From Rubrobacter sp. (GTDB taxonomy: Bacteria > Actinomycetota > Rubrobacteria > Rubrobacterales > Rubrobacteraceae): 6,663 nucleotides of DNA. Under the pieces are notes generated by a model. The model had not been told where the DNA came from, ran no database searches, and was given only the letters and a program-made list of their open reading frames with translations. The stretch covers positions 1 through 6,663 of the forward strand of contig JADDPV010000267.1 in NCBI GenBank assembly GCA_016781705.1, given 5' to 3'. The position numbers and the translations under genes are program-made. Below, in pieces: positions 5,758-6,663 of the stretch; position 1 is the first letter of the stretch, and every line of letters starts with the position of its first letter.

Positions 5758-6456
5758 GTGGAGATCATAGACATAACGGCCCCTTTGAGTCCGGAGATGC
5801 TCAGCTGGCCCGGGCAAGAGCCGCCGTCCCACGAGTTTCTTTCCCACCAGAAGGAGGGCGACCCGAACACCGTCAGCTGGTGGCAGACCGGCGGCCACAC
5901 CGGGACCCACGTGGACGCCCCTTTGCACTTCATCCCCGGCGGCGCCGGCATAGAGGCCCTGGACCTGCACCGCACGGTGGGGCCATGCCGGGTCGTGGAC
6001 CTCGGCCACGTCGAAGGCCACGTCGGCCGGGCAGATTTGGAGGACGCGGGGATCTCCGGGGAGCGGCGCCTGCTGCTCAAGACCCGTAACTCAGGGCAAG
6101 ACCTCATGCGGCGCGGGCAGTTCGAAGAAGGCTACGCTGCCGTCTCGTCGGAGGCCGCGGAGTACCTGATCGGGGCCGGGGTCGAAACCCTTGGCGTGGA
6201 CTACCTCTCCGTGGAGCCGTTCGAGGACGCGGAGTTCGGGGAGGGGCGGTTCCGCACCCACCACGCGCTGCTCGGGGCGGGGGTGACGCTCCTGGAGGGC
6301 CTCGTCCTCACGGACGTGGAGCCCGGGGATTACTTCCTCGCGTGTCTGCCGCTGAAGCTGGCGGGCTCCGACGGCTCCCCGGCCCGGGCCGTGCTCATCC
6401 GGGGCGTCGAGTACCCGCGGCGTCCAGACGGGTTCGGGACCGGCGCCGAAGGTTAG
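5758..6456 (+). CDS. Cyclase family protein (KynB-like metal-dependent hydrolase)
   Basis: A 232-residue member of the cyclase / arylformamidase (KynB) family. These are metal-dependent enzymes that hydrolyse amide-type bonds (for example N-formylkynurenine) or act on cyclic esters and lactams. The N-terminus MEIIDITAPLSPEMLSWPG is the typical family opening. The metal site motif HTGTHVDAPLHF lies at 47-58 (His47, His51, Asp53, His57 as likely ligands or catalytic residues). The C-terminal block THHALLGAGVTLLEGLVL (167-184) carries the expected His169 and Glu180. LGVDYLSVEPF (145-155) is another conserved strand. GTG 5758 is set by AGGAGG 4 nt upstream and by the family's N-terminus. It follows the DUF1989 gene in the same direction, so a hydrolytic or ring-opening step in the same pathway is plausible. 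A kynurenine role has no support from the neighbours. Substrate unknown. Confidence 0.9.
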   Translation: MEIIDITAPLSPEMLSWPGQEPPSHEFLSHQKEGDPNTVSWWQTGGHTGTHVDAPLHFIPGGAGIEALDLHRTVGPCRVVDLGHVEGHVGRADLEDAGISGERRLLLKTRNSGQDLMRRGQFEEGYAAVSSEAAEYLIGAGVETLGVDYLSVEPFEDAEFGEGRFRTHHALLGAGVTLLEGLVLTDVEPGDYFLACLPLKLAGSDGSPARAVLIRGVEYPRRPDGFGTGAEG

Positions 6457-6629
6457 CTTATGCTCGGGACGACGGGTCCCGACGGACCCCGACCGTGTCG
6501 TCTAGCCTCGATCTTGCGCCTCCACCCAAAACCCGGGAAATGTTAGCGCGGCCATGCCCACCCCCATCCCGCCGCGCTTGGTGGCCTTCGGTGGTGTTCG
6601 CGGCACGTGACTAACTAACCTTCTGGACT
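6457..6629. other. Intergenic region with alternative short stem-loops
   Basis: Just past the cyclase stop, CGGGAC (6465-6470) can pair with GTCCCG (6476-6481), or GGGTCC (6474-6479) can pair with GGACCC (6484-6489). The two stems share bases and exclude each other. No T-run follows, so an intrinsic terminator is not supported. I see no convincing promoter or gene in the rest of the gap. Confidence 0.35.
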
Positions 6630-6663
6630 ATGGCAGACCGCTTCGATGTTGTTGCCGTCGGGA
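6630..6663 (+). CDS. Start of a probable FAD-dependent (Rossmann-fold) oxidoreductase, truncated by window end
   Basis: Only 11 codons are visible: MADRFDVVAVG, followed by one further A. A short polar start, then Asp-Val-Val-Ala-Val-Gly, is the first beta strand leading into a GxGxxG dinucleotide-binding loop, as in many FAD- or NAD(P)-dependent oxidoreductases. The glycine-rich loop itself is beyond the edge. ATG 6630 has no strong ribosome binding site, and 173 bp separate it from the cyclase, so it may be outside the operon. If confirmed, it would supply a flavoprotein like the one decayed at 426-1602. The call rests on very little sequence. Confidence 0.5.
   Translation, partial: MADRFDVVAVG

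Noticed and set aside
1..6663. CRISPR array, tRNA, rRNA or insertion sequence
   Set aside because: I found no regularly spaced repeats, no tRNA-like T-arm context, no rRNA signatures and no transposase-like frame.

Overview
The window is GC-rich DNA with strongly GC-biased codons and GTG starts on most of its genes. It looks like a high-GC actinobacterium. A Rubrobacter-like organism is my best guess from codon style and protein flavour, but there is no rRNA or other decisive marker.

Layout. (1) Positions 1-1602, minus strand: two adjacent decayed genes in what was once an operon. They are an FAD/NAD(P)H pyridine-nucleotide-disulphide-type oxidoreductase (426-1602) followed by a family 2 glycosyltransferase (1-429, running off the left edge). 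The relic stop and start still overlap as ATGA. Both carry frameshifts and in-frame stops. The glycosyltransferase relic contains a 21-bp inverted repeat exactly at one of its frameshifts. (2) Positions 1603-2334: a stretch of about 730 bp between the divergent wings with no gene I can recognise. It holds a 17-bp operator-like palindrome, a weak promoter-like site and a longer imperfect inverted repeat. (3) Positions 2335-6456, plus strand: five intact genes in one direction. They encode a class I SAM methyltransferase, a GT2 glycosyltransferase with C-terminal hydrophobic segments, a YqcI/YcgG (GntA-like) predicted heme-dependent N-hydroxylase, a DUF1989 / urea carboxylase-associated protein, and a KynB-type metal-dependent cyclase/hydrolase. 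Genes 1-4 are separated by 4 bp or overlap by 4 bp (GTGA), so they are almost certainly co-transcribed and translationally coupled. The cyclase follows after 94 bp with its own strong ribosome binding site. (4) Positions 6630-6663: the first 11 codons of what looks like another Rossmann-fold (probably FAD-dependent) oxidoreductase.

How the genes may work together (inference). An N-oxygenase of the family that hydroxylates guanidino nitrogens sits overlapped with a DUF1989 protein. DUF1989 is the family of the carboxyguanidine deiminase subunits and of urea carboxylase-associated proteins. A cyclase-type amidohydrolase, a methyltransferase, a glycosyltransferase and a flavoprotein lie next to them. 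This reads as a small, apparently uncharacterised pathway that makes or breaks down an N-oxygenated nitrogen compound (guanidino-, ureido- or amine-type). The divergent oxidoreductase-glycosyltransferase wing appears to have been lost. Nothing in the window fixes the substrate.
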